Source: Microbacterium sp. EST19A
GTDB taxonomy: Bacteria > Actinomycetota > Actinomycetes > Actinomycetales > Microbacteriaceae
DNA length: 64,000 nucleotides
Assembly: GCF_019969685.1 (NCBI RefSeq)
Contig: NZ_JAHXYZ010000002.1
Coordinates: 1,116,001 to 1,180,000, forward strand
Direction of reading: 5' to 3'
In this document: in pieces, positions 17,696 through 25,548 of the stretch
Layout of the letters: the number at the start of each line of letters is the position of its first letter
How positions within the stretch are numbered: the stretch's first letter is position 1
Notes under the pieces: generated by a model
Databases searched by the model: none
Told to the model about the DNA's origin: nothing
The model's input: the letters and a program-made list of their open reading frames with translations, nothing else
Translations under genes and position numbers: made by a program

Positions 17696-18645
17696 CGACT
17701 CTCACCCCCGCGGGGACGGATGCTGCGGCATCCGTCCCCGCGACCACCACACGGGAGACGGGCACCGGGTCCTCGCATGATGCGGGGGCCCGGCGGTCCG
17801 CGCCGTCGTGGGCCTGGTTGGGGCTCGCCCCCTTCGCGGCCTACGTCGTGCTGTTCCTGGCGGTCCCGACCGTCCTCGCGATCGGCTCGGGCTTCTTCGC
17901 GGAGGACGGCAGCTTCACCTGGAACAACATCTCGGCACTCGGTGACCCGGTCGTCCTGACCACGTTCGCCAACTCCGCCGGCCTCTCGCTCCTCACCGCG
18001 GTCGTCGGCGCGCTCGTCGGCGCCCTCGTCTGCTACGCCCTGCTCGGCATGAACCCGGAGGGCGCGGTGCGCTCGATGGTGGATGCCGCGGCCGGCGTGC
18101 TCGCCCAGTTCGGCGGGGTCATGCTGGCGTTCGCCTTCATCGCGACGATCGGCATCCAGGGCGTTCTCAAGCTCTTCCTCCAGGACTCCTTCGGGCTCGA
18201 CATCTACGCGAACGGCACCTGGCTGTATGAGCTGCCGGGTCTGATCCTGCCGTACATCTACTTCCAGATCCCGCTGATGGTGATCACGTTCATGCCCGCA
18301 CTCGCCGCGCTCAAGCCGCAGTGGTCCGAGGCCAACCTCACACTCGGCGGCACCCGCGCGAGCTTCTGGCTGCGCATCGGCATCCCGGTGCTCGCCCCCT
18401 CGTTCCTCGCCAGCCTGCTGCTGCTGTTCGCCAACGCGTTCTCGTCGTACGCGACCGCGGCGGCTCTCGCCAGCCAGGGTTCGCAGATCGTGCCGCTGCA
18501 GATCCGCACCGCGCTCACCAGCGAGACGGTGCTCGGGCGCGAGAACCTCGCCGGAGCGCTCGCGCTCGGCATGATCGTCATCGTCGGAGTCGTCATGGCC
18601 CTGTACTCCCTCATCCAGCGCCGAGCGGCGAGGTGGCAGTCGTGA
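17692..18645 (+). CDS. ABC transporter permease (PotB-like)
   Basis: A 317-residue inner-membrane subunit with a 40-residue hydrophilic N-terminus and six helices. The cytoplasmic EAA-like loop reads EANLTLGGTRASFWLRIGIPVLAP, which docks on the ATPase. The GTG at 17692 overlaps the TGA of the binding-protein gene by four bases (GTGA), as also happens at the next two junctions of this operon. It partners with the second permease and the ATPase downstream. Confidence 0.9.
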   Translation: MTTLTPAGTDAAASVPATTTRETGTGSSHDAGARRSAPSWAWLGLAPFAAYVVLFLAVPTVLAIGSGFFAEDGSFTWNNISALGDPVVLTTFANSAGLSLLTAVVGALVGALVCYALLGMNPEGAVRSMVDAAAGVLAQFGGVMLAFAFIATIGIQGVLKLFLQDSFGLDIYANGTWLYELPGLILPYIYFQIPLMVITFMPALAALKPQWSEANLTLGGTRASFWLRIGIPVLAPSFLASLLLLFANAFSSYATAAALASQGSQIVPLQIRTALTSETVLGRENLAGALALGMIVIVGVVMALYSLIQRRAARWQS

Positions 18646-19436
18646 ACCGTCTCGGCCCTTCCCTCGCGACCCGCTGGATCATCGGCATCCTGGTCGGCGC
18701 CTTCTTCGCGATCCCTCTGGTGTCGACATTCCTCTTCACGCTGCGCGACCCGGCCGGCGGCATGTCGCTCACGCACTGGACGGCGCTGTTCGACCCCGCC
18801 GCATCGGCCGCGATCAAGCCGATCTGGACCGGGCTCGGCAACTCGCTGATCCTCGCGGTCGTCACGGTCGTGATCGTGCTCTTCCTGTTGGCACCGACGA
18901 TGATCCTGGTGAACCTGCGGTTCCCGAACCTCAAGCCGGCATTCGAGTTCGCGGTGCTGCTGCCCATCTCGATCCCCGCGATCGTGCTCGTCGTCGGCCT
19001 CGCGCCGATCTACCTGCAGATCGGTCGCGCCCTCGGCACCGGCACCTGGACGCTCGCCTTCGCTTACGGGATCACCGTCCTGCCGTTCGCGTTCCGCTCC
19101 ATCCAGGCATCGATCGACGCGGCCGACCTGAAGACGCTCGCCGAGGCAGCCCGATCCCTCGGAGCGAGCTGGCCGACCGTCGTGCTCAAGGTGCTCGCGC
19201 CGAACATCCGCCAGGGACTGCTCGCCGCGTCGCTCATCTCCATCGCGGTGGTGCTCGGCGAGTTCACGATCGCCTCGCTCCTGAACCGTCAGGTGTTCCA
19301 GACCGCCATGGTCGTCGTCCAGAAGCAGGACCCGTACGCTCCGGCGATCTTCACCCTGTTGGCGCTCGTGTTCGCCTTCCTCCTGCTCCTCGTCATCGGC
19401 CGCGTCGCCCGCGGCACCGGAAAGGCCCGCTCATGA
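18642..19436 (+). CDS. ABC transporter permease (PotC-like)
   Basis: A 264-residue permease with six helices, the second membrane subunit of the importer. The EAA loop is EAARSLGASWPTVVLKVLAPNIRQG. The start is taken as GTG 18642, which overlaps the previous stop by four bases; GTG 18633 is an in-frame alternative three residues earlier. The stop in turn overlaps the ATPase start (ATGA). Confidence 0.9.
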   Translation: MNRLGPSLATRWIIGILVGAFFAIPLVSTFLFTLRDPAGGMSLTHWTALFDPAASAAIKPIWTGLGNSLILAVVTVVIVLFLLAPTMILVNLRFPNLKPAFEFAVLLPISIPAIVLVVGLAPIYLQIGRALGTGTWTLAFAYGITVLPFAFRSIQASIDAADLKTLAEAARSLGASWPTVVLKVLAPNIRQGLLAASLISIAVVLGEFTIASLLNRQVFQTAMVVVQKQDPYAPAIFTLLALVFAFLLLLVIGRVARGTGKARS

Positions 19437-20524
19437 CCCTCGACCACGCCCTCCCTCGTACCAAGGACAACGTGCTGCTCGCCGAGGCCGGCGAAGGCAC
19501 CCGCGTCGAGCTGCAGGGGATCGTGAAGAGCTATTCGGGCAACACGGTGCTGCACGGCGTCGACCTCGACATCGCGCCCGGGGAGTTCGTGTCACTCCTC
19601 GGCCCGTCGGGCTGCGGCAAGACGACGCTCCTGCGCGTGCTCGCCGGTCTCGAGGGCCTCGACAGCGGCGCCGTTCTGCTGGGCGGCTCCGACGTCTCGC
19701 GCGTGCCGACGAACAAGCGCGACATCGGCATGGTCTTCCAGTCGTACTCGCTGTTCCCGCACCTGCGCGTTCTCGACAACACGGCGTTCGGGCTGCGGCG
19801 ACGCGGAGCGGGAAAGGCGGATGCCGCGAAGCGCTCCCTCGACGCCCTCGCGCTCGTCGGGCTCGGGGACTTCGCCGACCGCTTCCCGCACCAGCTCTCG
19901 GGCGGTCAGCAACAGCGCGTCGCGCTCGCGCGCGCTCTCGTCACGGAGCCCAAGGTGCTGCTGCTCGACGAGCCCCTTTCGGCCCTCGACGCGAAGGTGC
20001 GCGTGCAGCTGCGCGACGAGATCCGCCGGATCCAGCTGCGCCTCGGCATCACCACCGTGTTCGTGACGCACGACCAGGAGGAGGCCCTCGCCGTCTCTGA
20101 CCGGATCGCGGTGATGAACGCAGGGACCATCGAGCAGATCGGATCCCCGGAGCAGCTCTACACCACGCCCTCGACGGCCGGCGTCGCAGCGTTCGTCGGA
20201 CTCTCGAGTGTCGTCTCGGGCGTCGCCGAGGGCGATCACGTCATGGTGTGGGGGCAGGCCCTCCCGCTGCAGACGCCCGCCGACGGCCCCGTCGATGTAT
20301 ACCTCCGACCCGAGAACGTCTTCTTCGCCTCGGAAGCGGATGCCGCGACCGACGCACTGGTCGAGGAGAGCACGTTCCTCGGCAGCATGCGGCGAACGCT
20401 GGTGCGGACCGAGTCGGGCGAACTCGTCCGGGTGCAGCACTCCCCCGGCATCCACCCCGCCTTCGGCGACCGTGTGCGCATCGCGGTCGCGCCCGAGCCC
20501 GTGGCCGTGCACCCGCGCGGCTGA
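19433..20524 (+). CDS. ABC transporter ATP-binding protein (PotA/UgpC type)
   Basis: A 363-residue ATPase. Walker A G57-PSGCGKTT-65, Q-loop around VFQSYSLFP, signature LSGGQQQR (155-162), Walker B LLLDEP (about 175-180) and the H-loop in VFVTHDQEEALA are all intact. The C-terminal 110 residues form a TOBE domain (VDVYLRPENVFFA), as in spermidine, iron and maltose type importers. The N-terminus has an extra 20 residues before the first strand. It is the last gene of the operon and is followed by a repeat-rich spacer. Confidence 0.94.
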   Translation: MTLDHALPRTKDNVLLAEAGEGTRVELQGIVKSYSGNTVLHGVDLDIAPGEFVSLLGPSGCGKTTLLRVLAGLEGLDSGAVLLGGSDVSRVPTNKRDIGMVFQSYSLFPHLRVLDNTAFGLRRRGAGKADAAKRSLDALALVGLGDFADRFPHQLSGGQQQRVALARALVTEPKVLLLDEPLSALDAKVRVQLRDEIRRIQLRLGITTVFVTHDQEEALAVSDRIAVMNAGTIEQIGSPEQLYTTPSTAGVAAFVGLSSVVSGVAEGDHVMVWGQALPLQTPADGPVDVYLRPENVFFASEADAATDALVEESTFLGSMRRTLVRTESGELVRVQHSPGIHPAFGDRVRIAVAPEPVAVHPRG

Positions 20525-20557
20525 GGCCGGCGGACGCGATTGCCTGCGTCCCGTCCC

Positions 20558-20646
20558 TTCCGGTCGCAGTTCGTGCCGCTTCGTTCACTTCCGGTCGCAG
20601 TTCGTGCCGCACGGTGAGGATCTGCACGGCATCAACTGCGACCGGA
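20558..20646. repeat. R-R-R' repeat element in the spacer after the ABC operon
   Basis: The 22-base sequence TTCCGGTCGCAGTTCGTGCCGC occurs at 20558-20579 and again at 20589-20610, and its first 13 bases (TCCGGTCGCAGTT) return inverted at 20634-20646. The unit can fold into a hairpin with either direct copy. It may act as a terminator for the importer operon or be a small mobile hairpin. A differently sequenced element with the same layout is found at 34843. Confidence 0.7.
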
Positions 20647-20763
20647 GGGCCGATACCCCGTGCACCGGCGCGATCGAGGTCGCTCTTCCCCCAGATATGG
20701 GGGTCGGGCTAGCGTGAGTCCTGAGGGGCGAGACTCCTCGACCCGACAGAGAAAGGACGCCTC

Positions 20764-20940
20764 ATGGCAGGCACGTTCGAGCTGTACACCGACAAGTCCG
20801 GCGAGCACCGGTTCAACCTGAAGGCGAGCAACGGCGAGGTCATCGCCAGCAGCGAGGGCTACTCCTCGAAGGCCGGCGCACTCGCCGGAATCGAGTCGGT
20901 GCGCCGCAATGCCGCGGACGCCGAGGTCGTCGAGCGCTGA
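20764..20940 (+). CDS. YegP family protein (DUF1508), single repeat
   Basis: A 58-residue protein made of one DUF1508 repeat: FELYTDKSGEHRFNLKASNGEVIASSEGY followed by SKAGALAGIESVRRNA, the classic pattern seen twice in E. coli YegP. The SD AAAGGA is 7 bases before ATG. A -10-like TAGCGT at about 20709-20714 gives it its own promoter and a leader of about 45 bases. It is followed by a strong terminator, so it is a monocistronic gene. The function of the family is not established. Confidence 0.88.
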   Translation: MAGTFELYTDKSGEHRFNLKASNGEVIASSEGYSSKAGALAGIESVRRNAADAEVVER

Positions 20941-20963
20941 TCCCGACACCCCCATCTATCGCC

Positions 20964-21001
20964 GAGACCCCCTGCTGCAGACGCCTGCAGCAGGGGGTCT
21001 C
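20964..21001 (+). terminator. Terminator after the YegP-like gene
   Basis: Perfect 17-base inverted repeat (20964-20980 with 20985-21001; loop ACGC), beginning GAGACCCCCTGCTGCAG. A further partial copy (GCGGGGTCTC) follows near 21011. It lies between convergent genes and can serve both. The stem sequence is closely related to the aspS terminator. Confidence 0.85.
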
Positions 21002-21039
21002 GACGCGAAAGCGGGGTCTCAGCGGGGAGCGGGCGCGGG

Positions 21040-21795
21040 CTACAGCACGCGGGACAGGAAGTCCTTCGTGCGCTGATGCTGCGGGTTCCCGATGACCTCG
21101 CGCGGATCGCCCTCTTCGACGATGTATCCGCCGTCCATGAAGATCAGGCGCGAGCCGACCTCACGGGCGAAGCCCATCTCATGCGTGACGACGAGCATCG
21201 TCATCCCCTCGTCCGCGAGAGAGCGCATGACCTGCAGCACCTCGCCGACGAGCTCGGGGTCGAGCGCCGATGTGGGCTCGTCGAACAGCATCATGTCGGG
21301 GTTCATGCAGAGCGCCCGGGCGATCGCCACGCGCTGCTGCTGTCCGCCCGAGAGGTGCCCGGGGTAGGCATCCGCCTTCTCCGCGAGGCCGACGCGGGCG
21401 AGCATCGCGAGCGCGACCTTCTGCGCCTCGGCCTTCGAGCGCTTCTTCACACGCTGCTGGGCGACCATGAGGTTGCCCATCACGTCGAGATGCGGGAACA
21501 GGTTGAAGCTCTGGAAGACCATGCCGATGCGCGTGCGCACGCGGTCGATGTCGACATCGGGATCGGTGATGTCGATGCCCTCGATCAGCACCTTGCCGCC
21601 CGTCGGCTCCTCGAGCAGGTTCACCGAGCGCAGGAGCGTCGACTTGCCCGACCCGGAGGGGCCGATCACGCACACGACCTCGCCGGCGGTGACGGTGAGG
21701 TCGATGCCCTTGAGCACCTTGTTGTCGCCGAAGCTCTTCTCCAGCCCCTGCAGGTCGATCGCCGGCGCGTGGACATCAATCAGGTCGGTGATCAT
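21040..21795 (-). CDS. Amino acid ABC transporter ATP-binding protein (GlnQ type)
   Basis: A 251-residue ATPase of the polar amino acid uptake family. Walker [10 protein letters not shown], signature LSGGQQQR, Walker [15 protein letters not shown] and the H-loop [12 protein letters not shown] are all readable; [16 protein letters not shown] is typical of GlnQ/HisP. It is the last gene of the minus-strand operon binding protein-permease-ATPase; its ATG overlaps the permease stop by four bases. Confidence 0.95.
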   Translation of the reverse strand: MITDLIDVHAPAIDLQGLEKSFGDNKVLKGIDLTVTAGEVVCVIGPSGSGKSTLLRSVNLLEEPTGGKVLIEGIDITDPDVDIDRVRTRIGMVFQSFNLFPHLDVMGNLMVAQQRVKKRSKAEAQKVALAMLARVGLAEKADAYPGHLSGGQQQRVAIARALCMNPDMMLFDEPTSALDPELVGEVLQVMRSLADEGMTMLVVTHEMGFAREVGSRLIFMDGGYIVEEGDPREVIGNPQHQRTKDFLSRVL

Positions 21796-22589
21796 CGCTG
21801 CTTCGCCATCCGTCGTTCCAGATACGCGCTGAAGCGCGTGAGGGGGATCGTCACGATCAGGTACAGGATCGCCGCCATGATCAGCGGCGTCGCGTTGGTG
21901 TTCTGCGTCGCCGCGTCGCGGGCGAAGTTCGTGAGCTCCTTCGACCAGATGAACGTGCCGGCGACGAAGAGCAGCGAGGTGTCCTTCAGCAGCAGCACGA
22001 ACTCATTGGTCAGCGGCGGGATGATGATACGGAAGCCCTGCGGAACGATGATCCAGAACGTGGTCTTCATGGGAGACATGCCGAGCGAACGAGCCGCTTC
22101 CGTCTGCCCCTTCGGAACCGCCTGGATGCCGGCACGGATGGTCTCGGCCATGTAGGCCGAAGCCACGAGGATGAGACCGACCAGACCGAGGACGACCGGT
22201 CCGCCCAGGTCGCGGCCCGAGATGCCGAGTGCGATCGGCAGGATGAACGCGACGCCGAAGATCGTGAGGATCGCGGGAAGCCCGCGGAACAACTCGATCC
22301 AGGCCGTCGCGATCCAGCGGAACGGTCCGATGCTCGACAGCTTCAGCAGCGCCAGCACGACGCCGAGCAGCAGACCGGCGACGAACGCGACGGCGGTGAA
22401 CCACAGGGTGTTCACGAGGGCGGTCGTGATGATCCCCGGGAACATCTTGATCGCGATCTCGGGGTTGAAGAACAGCGGGCCGATCTTCGCCCAGTCGGTG
22501 CTGACCGCCGCCCAGACGACGATGGCGATCAGCACCGCATAGACGATGTACCGATACAGCTTGCTCTTGGTTGTACGCCTCAACGCCAT
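21792..22589 (-). CDS. Amino acid ABC transporter permease
   Basis: A 265-residue permease of the His/Glu/Gln/Arg group, with about five to six helices. The conserved cytoplasmic loop is [22 protein letters not shown], followed by [13 protein letters not shown]. Only one permease gene is present, so the channel would be a homodimer. The start is ATG 22589, with GGAGG nine bases upstream; a TTG at 22595 is closer to the SD and is a possible alternative adding two residues. Confidence 0.93.
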   Translation of the reverse strand: MALRRTTKSKLYRYIVYAVLIAIVVWAAVSTDWAKIGPLFFNPEIAIKMFPGIITTALVNTLWFTAVAFVAGLLLGVVLALLKLSSIGPFRWIATAWIELFRGLPAILTIFGVAFILPIALGISGRDLGGPVVLGLVGLILVASAYMAETIRAGIQAVPKGQTEAARSLGMSPMKTTFWIIVPQGFRIIIPPLTNEFVLLLKDTSLLFVAGTFIWSKELTNFARDAATQNTNATPLIMAAILYLIVTIPLTRFSAYLERRMAKQR

Positions 22590-22623
22590 TGTCAAGGTCC
22601 TCCCGACCTACCGTGCCTGCCGA

Positions 22624-23439
22624 TTACTTCGCGGTGAAGTAGTTGTCGTAGATCGTCTGGTAGTCGCCGCTGTCACGCAGCTCCTTCAGCGCTCCGTTGA
22701 CGGCCTCCAGCAGTTCGTCCTTCTCACCCTTCGCGAAAGCGAAGCCGTAGGACTCGTCGGTGTTGTACGTCTCGACGATCTTGTAGGCGGAGTCGGCCTT
22801 CTCGTGCTCGAGGTTCACCGGCTGGTCCTGCAGGATCGCGTCGATCTGACCGGCCTGCATGGCCGGCCACAGCTCGCCGTCCGACGGGTACTGCACGAGC
22901 TCGGCGCCCGTCGCGTTCGCCGTCGCGTACGATTCGCCGGTCGTTCCCTGCTGCACGCCGACGTTCTTGCCGGAGAGGTCGTCGATCGACTCGATGCCCG
23001 AGTCGGTGCGGACCAGCAGCGACTGCAGCGAGTCGTAGTACGGGTCGGAGAAGTCGATGTTCGCCTTGCGCTCATCGGTGATGGTCATGGCCGACGCGCC
23101 GATGTCGCACGTGCCGGCGGCCAGGGTGGTGCCGGACTGCAGCGCGTCGAAGCCGACGTCCTGCACCGACAGCTTCAGGTCGAGCTTCTTCGCGACCGCG
23201 TCGAGCAGGTCGATGTCGAACCCGGTGTAGCCGGTGCCGTTGTCGCCGCCTTCGAACTCGAAGGGAGCGTAGGGGATGTCGGAGCAGACCGTGAGCGTTC
23301 CGGCCTCGACCAGTCCGTACTCGTCGCCCGCTGCGGGCTCGCCTGTTCCGGAATCTCCCGCGCCCGTGGCGCAGCCGGCAAGGGCGAGGGTGGCGGTCGC
23401 GACGAGGGCGAGGCCGGCGACGATGTTACGACGGTGCAT
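22624..23439 (-). CDS. Amino acid ABC transporter substrate-binding lipoprotein
   Basis: A 271-residue exported lipoprotein. The lipobox is LAGC, with the cysteine at residue 23. The family 3 binding-protein signature GFDIDLLDAVAKKL and the ligand-contact segment around FSDPYYDSLQSLLVR are present. It should feed an amino acid to the permease/ATPase encoded downstream; the exact amino acid cannot be read from the sequence. The SD TGGAG lies before ATG 23439. Confidence 0.94.
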   Translation of the reverse strand: MHRRNIVAGLALVATATLALAGCATGAGDSGTGEPAAGDEYGLVEAGTLTVCSDIPYAPFEFEGGDNGTGYTGFDIDLLDAVAKKLDLKLSVQDVGFDALQSGTTLAAGTCDIGASAMTITDERKANIDFSDPYYDSLQSLLVRTDSGIESIDDLSGKNVGVQQGTTGESYATANATGAELVQYPSDGELWPAMQAGQIDAILQDQPVNLEHEKADSAYKIVETYNTDESYGFAFAKGEKDELLEAVNGALKELRDSGDYQTIYDNYFTAK

Positions 23440-23589
23440 GTCGGCTCCAGTGAGACGAGGGCGATGATGCCCACGGACGGGTAGGTGATCATCTAAACAT
23501 GCGGCTCAGGACCCGGACTGCCGGGAGAGGGCTTCAGCGGATCACATTTGTGTTGCAAGTATGACCGATTGTGACGTGCGGGTTGCGGC

Positions 23590-23892
23590 TCAGACCTCGA
23601 AGTCGACGGCGACGCGGCCGGAGACGACCGAGCGCACGTAGGCGACGACCTCCTCGTGCGCGGGGTGCACCTGGTACTCCTCGAGCGCCGCGATCGACGC
23701 GAAGTCGGCGACGAGAGTGACGTCCCAGTTCGCATCGGGATAGGCCATGTTCGCTCCGGCCGAGATCGACAGCAGCTGCGGCACGACACCGTCGAGCGCG
23801 TTCAGGCGACGGGCCACCTCGGAGGCCTGCGCGGCCCGCTCTGCGGCATCTTCGGCGGCGAGCTTCCAGCTCACGACATGGCGGACGGTCAC
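23590..23892 (-). CDS. Dabb family protein (stress-responsive A/B barrel)
   Basis: A 100-residue dimeric alpha-beta barrel protein. The conserved opening VRHVVSWKL and the later NWDVTLVADFASIAALEEYQVHPAHEEV match the stress-responsive A/B barrel domain (Dabb, related to SP1 and olivetolic acid cyclase). The GTG start at 23892 overlaps the stop of the glutaredoxin-like gene by four bases, which excludes longer starts. It is the third gene of a coupled rhodanese-glutaredoxin-Dabb set. The biochemical role is unknown. Confidence 0.88.
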   Translation of the reverse strand: MTVRHVVSWKLAAEDAAERAAQASEVARRLNALDGVVPQLLSISAGANMAYPDANWDVTLVADFASIAALEEYQVHPAHEEVVAYVRSVVSGRVAVDFEV

Positions 23893-24185
23893 GACAGCTC
23901 CTTCTGGTCGCTCAGAGCGACGGATCGGACGGATTCCTCGAGGGCGGCGCGCAGCCGATCGGGCGAGACCCGCCAGTGCGCGTGGAGTTCCCCGTCGATC
24001 AGCACGACCGGGATCTTCTCCCACCACAGCTCGTACAGAGCCGGATCATCCTTGATCGAGGCTTCGACGATCTCGATCTGCTCCGCCGCGGCATCCGGCA
24101 GTTCGGCGACGACGGCGTCGATCACCTCGGAGGCGACATCGCAGAGATGGCAGTCCGGCTTGCCGATGAGGGTCAGCGTCGTCAC
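23889..24185 (-). CDS. Glutaredoxin-like protein (DUF836 type)
   Basis: A 98-residue thioredoxin-fold protein with the redox pair C12-H-L-C15 after the first beta strand (TLIGKPDCHLC) and the cis-proline in EKIPVVLIDGE. This is the short glutaredoxin-like group found widely in Actinobacteria. The GTG start at 24185 overlaps the rhodanese stop (GTGA), and its own stop overlaps the next start in the same way. The pairing with a rhodanese suggests work on protein or low-molecular-weight thiols such as mycothiol; that is an inference. Confidence 0.88.
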   Translation of the reverse strand: MTTLTLIGKPDCHLCDVASEVIDAVVAELPDAAAEQIEIVEASIKDDPALYELWWEKIPVVLIDGELHAHWRVSPDRLRAALEESVRSVALSDQKELS

Positions 24186-24484
24186 GCCGACGGCACCTCG
24201 ACCTCGCGGCCCTGGGCGATCCACTCGCCCGTGCCGCCCTCGACGTTGGTCGCGTCGTAGCCGCGCCCCTCGAGTGCCTCGACGACCCGCGCGGAGCGGC
24301 CGCCGGCCTGGCAGATCACGTCGAACGCCTCGCTCGGCAACTCTTCGAGACGGTTGCCGATCTCGGACATCGGGATGTTCACCGCACCGGGAACATGCCC
24401 TGCGGCGAACTCATCGACCTCGCGCACGTCGATGAGCGGCGTGCCGGAGCGCTCGGCGAGTTCGTTGACGGTGATCGACTTCAT
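24182..24484 (-). CDS. Rhodanese-like domain protein
   Basis: A 100-residue single rhodanese domain. The active-site loop is C58-QAGGRSA; the N-terminal PLIDVREVDEFAAGHVPGAVNIP is the CH2A motif. Such proteins carry a persulfide sulfur on the loop cysteine. The SD GAGAGGAC precedes ATG 24484. It is the first gene of a three-gene chain with four-base overlaps and lies 77 bases after the bS22 gene, from which it is separated by a terminator. Confidence 0.93.
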   Translation of the reverse strand: MKSITVNELAERSGTPLIDVREVDEFAAGHVPGAVNIPMSEIGNRLEELPSEAFDVICQAGGRSARVVEALEGRGYDATNVEGGTGEWIAQGREVEVPSA

Positions 24485-24523
24485 GACGTCCTCTCGAGAT
24501 GCGGAGATGCGGGCAGAGACACA

Positions 24524-24549
24524 AAGCGCCCGTCCGAAGACAGGCGCTC
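24524..24549 (-). terminator. UUCG-loop terminator after the bS22 gene
   Basis: On the minus strand a 10-bp stem (24525-24534 with 24539-24548, one G-U pair) closes a UUCG tetraloop and is followed by TTTGTGTCT. It stands about 13 bases after the TAA of the small ribosomal protein gene. This is one of the few terminators here with both a stable loop and a visible T run. Confidence 0.85.
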
Positions 24550-24561
24550 GTGTCTGGCCGC

Positions 24562-24660
24562 TTACTTCTTGTTGCGGCGCTGGTGGCGAGTCTTACGAAG
24601 CAGCTTGCGGTGCTTCTTCTTCGCCATGCGCTTGCGGCGCTTCTTGATGACAGAACCCAC
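24562..24660 (-). CDS. Small basic ribosomal protein bS22 (AURKAIP1/COX24 domain)
   Basis: A 32-residue, extremely basic protein beginning MGSVIKKRRKRMAKKKHR and ending HQRRNKK. It matches the actinobacterial mini protein of the 30S subunit (bS22; called AURKAIP1/COX24-domain protein in annotations) seen in mycobacterial ribosome structures. The start is GTG 24660. A -10-like TAGACT about 80 bases upstream and the UUCG terminator downstream make it a monocistronic gene. TAA is used as stop, rare in this window and typical of very highly expressed genes. Confidence 0.93.
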   Translation of the reverse strand: MGSVIKKRRKRMAKKKHRKLLRKTRHQRRNKK

Positions 24661-24774
24661 GGAAACCTCACTAAGTCAGCGGCTGGGCGTCGCGCAAATC
24701 GGACGCCCGGGTAACGGGCACGAAAAAATGCCTCGGATCAGTCTAGCAAACCCGAGCAGGCTGTCCGTGCCGTC

Positions 24775-25260
24775 TCACTCCTCGACGTTCTCCGTCACCA
24801 GGAATCGCCACACCAGCGCATGCCCGAGGGCGACCAGAGCGATCAGGAGCAGGGCCTCGACCTGGATGCCGGTGAGTCCCAGCGGCATGACGAGCTGCGG
24901 GGCGACGCCGATCACCGCGATCGCGACGTAGACGACGACGGTCCCGATCTGCGTCCACCGGATCGCGATCGGAGTCCCATCGCGCCAGGCCTGCGAGACC
25001 AGGCGCACCATCGAGGCCCCGCCGACGATCGCGACCACGACGAACGACAGGCGCCACAGGATCGGGTTCTCCGTGCCCCCGACCTGCGCGAACAGACCCA
25101 TCAGGGCCGGCAGCAGGAAGGAGAGATAGATGCCGCCGATCGTGCGGCGCATCGCGGGGTTCGATGTCCAGTCGCGGCGAGCGCGGACGACGTTCCACCA
25201 CAGGCCGGTGAGCGTGAAGCACGTGGTGGAGAAGAGGGCGTAGAACGTGCTGACATCCAC
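24775..25260 (-). CDS. Hypothetical four- or five-helix membrane protein
   Basis: A 161-residue integral membrane protein with about five hydrophobic segments and a short charged loop near residues 25-38 (RARRDWTSNPAMRR). I do not recognise a family. The SD GAGGAGGA precedes ATG 25260. It lies 21 bases downstream of the BldC-like gene and may be co-transcribed with it. Confidence 0.75.
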   Translation of the reverse strand: MDVSTFYALFSTTCFTLTGLWWNVVRARRDWTSNPAMRRTIGGIYLSFLLPALMGLFAQVGGTENPILWRLSFVVVAIVGGASMVRLVSQAWRDGTPIAIRWTQIGTVVVYVAIAVIGVAPQLVMPLGLTGIQVEALLLIALVALGHALVWRFLVTENVEE

Positions 25261-25281
25261 GACTTCCTCCTCTGCCGGATA

Positions 25282-25473
25282 TCAGCCGACGTCGGCGATA
25301 GGGCGTTGCAGGGCCTCGGCGACGGCCGACTCGGGGACGCGATAGCTGCGGCCGAATCGGATCGCAGGCAGTTCGCCTGCGTGGACGAGCCGGTACACGG
25401 TCATCTTCGACACGCGCATGAGCTCGGCGACCTCGGCCACTGTGAGGAACCGGACGTCAGGTACTTCGGGCAT
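25282..25473 (-). CDS. Helix-turn-helix protein, MerR/excisionase fold (BldC-like)
   Basis: A 63-residue DNA-binding protein consisting almost only of a winged HTH of the AlpA/excisionase/BldC type: FLTVAEVAELMRVSKMTVYRLV for the HTH, then AGELPAIRFGRSYRVPESAV for the wing. Small proteins of this kind are widely conserved in Actinobacteria and act as developmental or global regulators. The start is ATG 25473; a longer frame to 25500 has no SD in a good place. A -10-like TAGAGT lies at about 25500-25505, on the minus strand. Confidence 0.88.
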   Translation of the reverse strand: MPEVPDVRFLTVAEVAELMRVSKMTVYRLVHAGELPAIRFGRSYRVPESAVAEALQRPIADVG

Positions 25474-25548
25474 CCCACGTACCCCTTTCTCGATGTGCAC
25501 ACTCTATGGGGTAGGTGGGACGCCTGTAAACCCATGTGGCTCGTGTGA

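Noticed and set aside
20558..20646. CRISPR-like array
   Set aside because: Only two direct copies with a 9-base gap and then an inverted part; no further repeats or cas genes.
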